Shown here in pieces: positions 14,248 to 17,538 of a stretch of DNA of 17,538 nt; positions within the stretch are counted from its first letter, which is position 1, and the number at the start of each line of letters is the position of its first letter. A program made the translations under genes and the position numbers. Below the pieces are notes generated by a model. That model searched no databases. It was not told the origin of the DNA and saw only the letters and a program-made list of their open reading frames with translations. Source of the stretch: JALZDI01 sp036259355 (lineage in GTDB: Bacteria > Actinomycetota > Actinomycetes > Propionibacteriales > Nocardioidaceae); the NCBI GenBank assembly GCA_036259355.1, contig DATABY010000184.1:1-17538 (forward strand), read 5' to 3'.

Positions 14248-15599
14248 TGCGGGTCACGCTGCTGGGCACCGGGGCCGCCGACGGCTGGCCGAACCCGTTC
14301 TGCCGCTGCGCGTCGTGCTGCTCGGCACGCGCCGACGGCCTCCTGCGCGGCCAGACCAGCGCGCTGGTCGACGACGTGCTGCTGCTCGACTGCGGGGCGG
14401 ACATGCCGCGCCAGGCCGAGCGCTGCGGCCGCTCGCTCGCCGACGTCGCCGCGGTGCTGGTGACGCACGCCCATCCCGACCACTTCGACCCGGCGTTCCT
14501 GCTCTACCGCGGCTGGGTCGGCGACCGGCCGCTGCAGGTGCTCGGCCCGCGGGCCGTGGTCGACGCGTGCCGCGACTGGCTCGCCCCGGGCTCGCCCGTG
14601 GGACTGACGGCGCTCGTCCCCGGCGACGCGGTGGACGCGGCGGGTCACCGGGTGCGCGCGCTCGCGGCCCGGCACGAGGCTCCCGGCGGCGCGCTGCTCT
14701 ACGACGTCACCGCGCCCGACGGCGACCGGCTGCTCTACGCCACCGACACCGGGCTCCTGGACGCGGCCGACCTCTCCGCCGTGGCCGACGGGCCGGCGTA
14801 CTCCACGGTGCTGCTCGAGGAGACGTTCGGCGACCACACCCGCCACGGCACCGACCATCTCGACCTGACGACGTTCCCCCGCCTGCTGGCCGGTCTGCGC
14901 CGTGCCGGCGCCGTCGACGCCGGCACCGACGTGGTGGCGGTGCACCTGTCGCACCACAACCCGCCGACGCCGGAGCTGCAGCGGCGCCTCGGGGCCCACG
15001 GGGCCCGCGTCGTTGCCGACGGCACCACGGTCGGGCCGGGCGCACCGGAGCGCCGACCGCCGCCGCCGCGGCGCACACTCGTCACCGGTGGCGCCCGGTC
15101 CGGCAAGTCGCGTGAGGCGGAGCGGATGCTGCTCGCCGAGCCCGAGGTCGTCTACGTCGCCACCGGCATCGGCTCGGCCGACGACCCGGCCTGGCAGCAG
15201 CGCGTGGCCGCGCACCGCGCACGCCGGCCAGAGGGCTGGCAGACCGTCGAGACGCTCGACCTGCTGCCGCTGCTGGACGAGACCGGGCCGCCGCTGCTGG
15301 TGGACTGCCTGACGCTGTGGCTGGCCGGCGTCCTGGACCGGCTCGGGGCCTGGTCGGACGACGCCACCGACGACGACGTGGAGAAGGCGGTGGCGGCCGA
15401 GATCGACGCGCTGACGGCGGCCTGGCGTGCCACGCCGCGGCGTGTGGTGGCGGTGACCAACGAGGTGGGCAGTGGCGTCGTACCGGGCACCGTGTCGGGC
15501 GGTCGGTTCCGCGACCTGCTCGGCCGCCTGAACGCCACGGTCGCGGCCGAGTCGGAGCAGGTCCTGCTGTGCGTGGCCGGTCGGGTCCTGCCGCTGTGA
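14247..15599 (+). CDS. cobU: fusion of PhnP-like metallo-beta-lactamase domain with CobU (adenosylcobinamide kinase/guanylyltransferase)
   Basis: A 450-residue, two-domain cytosolic enzyme. Residues 1-265 are a metallo-beta-lactamase fold: THAHPDH (H74, H76, D78, H79), H143, D167 in YATDTG and H233 in AVHLSHH as metal ligands. The CRCASC cluster (C19, C21, C24) with H236 corresponds to the structural zinc site of PhnP phosphodiesterases. Residues 276-450 are CobU, which phosphorylates adenosylcobinamide and transfers GMP to it. They show P-loop GGARSGKS (281-288), guanylylated His candidate H323 in AAHRARRPEGW, VDCLTLWL (352-359), VTNEVGSGVVP (403-413) and the terminal LCVAGRVLPL. A proline/arginine linker (266-276) joins them. 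The reading frame is continuous; no internal start is needed. ATG 14247 overlaps the S gene stop by 1 nt. What the N-terminal domain cleaves is unknown. Confidence 0.92.
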   Translation: MRVTLLGTGAADGWPNPFCRCASCCSARADGLLRGQTSALVDDVLLLDCGADMPRQAERCGRSLADVAAVLVTHAHPDHFDPAFLLYRGWVGDRPLQVLGPRAVVDACRDWLAPGSPVGLTALVPGDAVDAAGHRVRALAARHEAPGGALLYDVTAPDGDRLLYATDTGLLDAADLSAVADGPAYSTVLLEETFGDHTRHGTDHLDLTTFPRLLAGLRRAGAVDAGTDVVAVHLSHHNPPTPELQRRLGAHGARVVADGTTVGPGAPERRPPPPRRTLVTGGARSGKSREAERMLLAEPEVVYVATGIGSADDPAWQQRVAAHRARRPEGWQTVETLDLLPLLDETGPPLLVDCLTLWLAGVLDRLGAWSDDATDDDVEKAVAAEIDALTAAWRATPRRVVAVTNEVGSGVVPGTVSGGRFRDLLGRLNATVAAESEQVLLCVAGRVLPL

Positions 15600-15609
15600 G
15601 TGCTCCGCT

Positions 15610-16413
15610 GTGGCCCCGTCAGGGCCGGCGGCCGGCGCCCCGGTGGGGCCCGTGGTGAGGGACGCGGTGCGGCTGGCGTTCGGCACGCTGACCGTGCTGC
15701 CGGTGCGTCCGCCCTCTCGCGTCGACCGCGGTGTCGCCGCGTGGGCGATGGTGCTGGCCCCGCTGGTGGGCACGACGCTCGGTGCGGTGGCCGTGCTGGT
15801 GGCGTGGGTCGCCGGAGCGGTGTTGGACCCGCTGCTGGTCGCGGTGCTCGTGATCGGTGTGCTCGCGGCACTGACCCGGCTGATCCACTGGGACGGGCTC
15901 GCCGACACCGCCGACGGCCTCGGCAGCGGCCGCCCGGCCGAGGAGGCGCTCGCCGTCATGCGCCGCAGCGACATCGGGCCGTTCGGTGTGTTCGCGATCG
16001 TCGCGGTGTTCGCGGCGCAGGTCGCCGCGGTCGTCGACCTGCTCGGGCGCGGCGCTTTGGGCGGGGTGCTGGCCGGGGTGCTGCTCGGGCGGGGCGCGCT
16101 CGCGCTCGCCTGCCGGTCGGGCGTGCCCGCCGCTCGCCCGGAGGGCCTCGGCGCGGCGGTCGCCGGCTCGGTGGGCCCCGTTCAGCTGGTCGCCGGTGCG
16201 CTCGTCACCGCGCTGGCGCTGGTCGTCACCGGCGTACTCGACCCGCACCTGCGCTGGCCGGCCCTGCTCCTCGCCGCCGGGTCGGCGGCCGCATGGGCAG
16301 CGGCGACGACGGCGTACCTGCGACGTCGCCTCGGTGGCATGACCGGCGACACGCTCGGCGCGCTGGTCGAGACCACGACGTCGATCGCGCTCGTCGTGCT
16401 CGCCGCCGGCTGA
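15610..16413 (+). CDS. cobS: adenosylcobinamide-GDP ribazoletransferase (cobalamin synthase) CobS
   Basis: The 267-residue integral membrane enzyme joins alpha-ribazole (or its phosphate) to adenosylcobinamide-GDP, the last assembly step of cobalamin. The family signature WDGLADTADGLGSGR (94-108) with its metal-binding aspartates is seen, then MRRSDIGPFGVFAI (117-130) and GRGALALACRSGVPAARPEG. Many hydrophobic helices follow, and GGMTGDTLGA is near the end, also diagnostic. Length is normal (about 250-270). The start is GTG at 15610, 10 nt after the cobU stop; a GTG at 15652 is an alternative that keeps the conserved part (VVRDAVRLAFGTLTVLP). It is the last gene of the riboswitch unit and is followed by a repeat hairpin, then the convergent gcvT. 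Confidence 0.95.
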   Translation: MAPSGPAAGAPVGPVVRDAVRLAFGTLTVLPVRPPSRVDRGVAAWAMVLAPLVGTTLGAVAVLVAWVAGAVLDPLLVAVLVIGVLAALTRLIHWDGLADTADGLGSGRPAEEALAVMRRSDIGPFGVFAIVAVFAAQVAAVVDLLGRGALGGVLAGVLLGRGALALACRSGVPAARPEGLGAAVAGSVGPVQLVAGALVTALALVVTGVLDPHLRWPALLLAAGSAAAWAAATTAYLRRRLGGMTGDTLGALVETTTSIALVVLAAG

Positions 16414-16433
16414 CCGAGCCGTCGGTCGAGTCG

Positions 16434-16490
16434 TTCGTTGCAAGGGTCCGCTGCAACGGACCTACCGGTGTTGGGGGCCCCCGCAACGAA
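16434..16490 (+). repeat. intergenic hairpin repeat, copy 2
   Basis: Outer arms TTCGTTGC (16434-16441) and GCAACGAA (16483-16490) pair perfectly. Inside them GGGTCC can pair with the GGGGGCCCCC run using G-U wobble, around a loop with GCAACGGACCTACCGGTG. Bases 16444-16490 match copy 1 at 42 of 47. It lies between the convergent stops of cobS (16413) and gcvT (16547), so it may serve as a bidirectional terminator. Confidence 0.75.
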
Positions 16491-16546
16491 TCGGTTTCGT
16501 AGCGGCGTTCCCCGGCGGAGCCCACCGAACCCCGCTCTGCGCCGGG

Positions 16547-17538
16547 TCAGGAGCTGCGGACCCCCGTCTCGACGAACGGCGGCTTGACGACGTCGAACGT
16601 CTCCGTGCGACCGCGTACGTCGATGCGCACCTGGTCACCCTCGCGGATCCTCCGGTCCAGCAACGCCAGCGCGATCCCCTTGCGCAGCGTCGGCGAGAAC
16701 GTGCCCGACGTGACCTCGCCGACCTCCGCACCTGCGCTGTCGAGCACGGTCATGTGCGGCCGCGCGATGCCGCGACCCGCGGCGGCGAGACCACGCAGCA
16801 GCGGGCCGGACTTGGCCGCGCGCTCGGCGGTGAGCACGTCACGCCCCCAGAACTCCGGCTTGTCCCAGCCGACCGCCCACACCAGCCGGCCCATGACCGG
16901 CGTGATGTGCGGCGAGATGTCCTGCCCGTGCAGCGAGTACCCCATCTCGGTGCGCAGGGTGTCGCGCGAGCCGAGCCCGCACGGCAGGATCCCGTGCTCG
17001 GCGCCCGCCGCCATCACCGCGTCCCAGACGACCCCCGCGGCGGCGCTGAGCGCGACGAGCTCGTACCCGCGCTCGCCGGTGTAGCCGGTGCGGCAGACCG
17101 CGACCCGGTCACCGCCGAAGTCGGCGTCGGTGAACGACATGAAGCTGTCCGGCCGCGGCAGCCCGACCGCGTCCAGCACGTCGTCGCTGCGGGGGCCCTG
17201 GACCGCGATGATCGCGAAGTCGCGGTGCTGGTTGGTCACCGTGACGCCGGACGGCGCGGCCTCGGAGAGCCGCCGGCAGACCTCGCCGGTGTTGGCCGCG
17301 TTGGGGATCAGGAAGACCTCGTCGTCACCGCGCAGATAGGTGATCAGGTCGTCCACGACGCCACCGGTGCCGTCCTCGCAGCACAGCGTGTACTGCGCCT
17401 TGCCCGGGGAGATCTTGCCGAGGTCGTTGGTCAGGCAGGCGTTGACGAACGCCGCGGCGCCCGGCCCGGAGACCGTCGCCTTGCCGAGATGGCTGACATC
17501 GAAGACACCCACGGCCTCCCGGACCGCGGCGTGCTCCT
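16547..17538 (-). CDS. gcvT: glycine cleavage system aminomethyltransferase GcvT (partial, start outside window)
   Basis: About 330 C-terminal residues of the T-protein are present. This enzyme moves the methylene group of glycine from the lipoyl H-protein to tetrahydrofolate and releases ammonia. Family motifs in order: EHAAVREAVGVFDVSHLGKA, NDLGKISPGKAQYTLCC, VCRTGYTGERGYEL, CGLGSRDTLRTEMGYSLHGQ, MGRLVWAVGWDKPEFWG and GEVTSGTFSPTLRKGIALAL. The reading frame is open to the window edge, so the roughly 30-45 N-terminal residues and the start lie beyond base 17538. The methionine-equivalent GTG at 17512 is an internal valine in this family, not a start. The gene is intact as far as seen. It converges on cobS with no functional link evident. 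Confidence 0.95.
   Translation of the reverse strand, partial: EHAAVREAVGVFDVSHLGKATVSGPGAAAFVNACLTNDLGKISPGKAQYTLCCEDGTGGVVDDLITYLRGDDEVFLIPNAANTGEVCRRLSEAAPSGVTVTNQHRDFAIIAVQGPRSDDVLDAVGLPRPDSFMSFTDADFGGDRVAVCRTGYTGERGYELVALSAAAGVVWDAVMAAGAEHGILPCGLGSRDTLRTEMGYSLHGQDISPHITPVMGRLVWAVGWDKPEFWGRDVLTAERAAKSGPLLRGLAAAGRGIARPHMTVLDSAGAEVGEVTSGTFSPTLRKGIALALLDRRIREGDQVRIDVRGRTETFDVVKPPFVETGVRSS

Noticed and set aside
14064..15974. A 636-codon minus-strand open frame opposite cobU/cobS
   Set aside because: It is antisense to unmistakable CobU and CobS sequence and has no start signal or recognisable domain.
1..17538. Possible genomic island, phage or defence system
   Set aside because: No integrase, transposase, restriction, toxin or CRISPR gene was seen. 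Composition looks even and most genes are housekeeping or vitamin functions.

Overview
The window is very GC-rich and gene-dense. It uses GTG starts often, has several likely leaderless promoters with TANNNT -10 boxes, and carries gene families typical of Actinomycetota (PspAA/PspAB, DUF3043, SCO2322-family protein). I infer a chromosomal segment of an actinobacterium, perhaps of the Nocardioidaceae/Propionibacteriales type. The genus cannot be fixed from sequence reading alone. No tRNA, rRNA, CRISPR array, transposase or phage gene was seen.

Left part (1-4722): on the minus strand, an A-type Fe-S carrier (ErpA/HesB) and a type-1 glycerate kinase. On the plus strand, a 61-residue tail-anchored-like membrane protein, a two-domain GNAT acetyltransferase, quinolinate synthase NadA (an Fe-S enzyme of NAD synthesis) and an unrecognised 184-residue protein 7 nt behind nadA.

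Middle part (4793-9606): a minus-strand membrane-stress cluster pspA-pspAA-htpX-pspAB. A DUF3043 membrane protein diverges from pspA and is followed by an aldo/keto reductase. That gene converges, through a 12-bp hairpin, on a small minus-strand gene.

Right part (9634-16413): a cobalamin riboswitch followed by six tightly packed plus-strand genes. These are an exported, membrane-anchored SCO2322-family protein, an ECF transporter T subunit, a double ATPase, an S subunit, a PhnP-like metallo-beta-lactamase domain fused to CobU, and CobS. Gaps are 15 nt or less, or the genes overlap by 1-4 nt. Together they look like a B12-repressed unit for uptake of corrinoid (or a precursor) and assembly of the nucleotide loop. 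CobT and CobC are not in the window. The window ends inside a convergent gcvT.

Two kinds of structured repeat stand out. One is a roughly 50-nt intergenic hairpin in three copies (2890-2942, 6362-6412, 16434-16490). The other is a 54-nt imperfect palindrome read in frame through the linker of the double ATPase (12559-12612).
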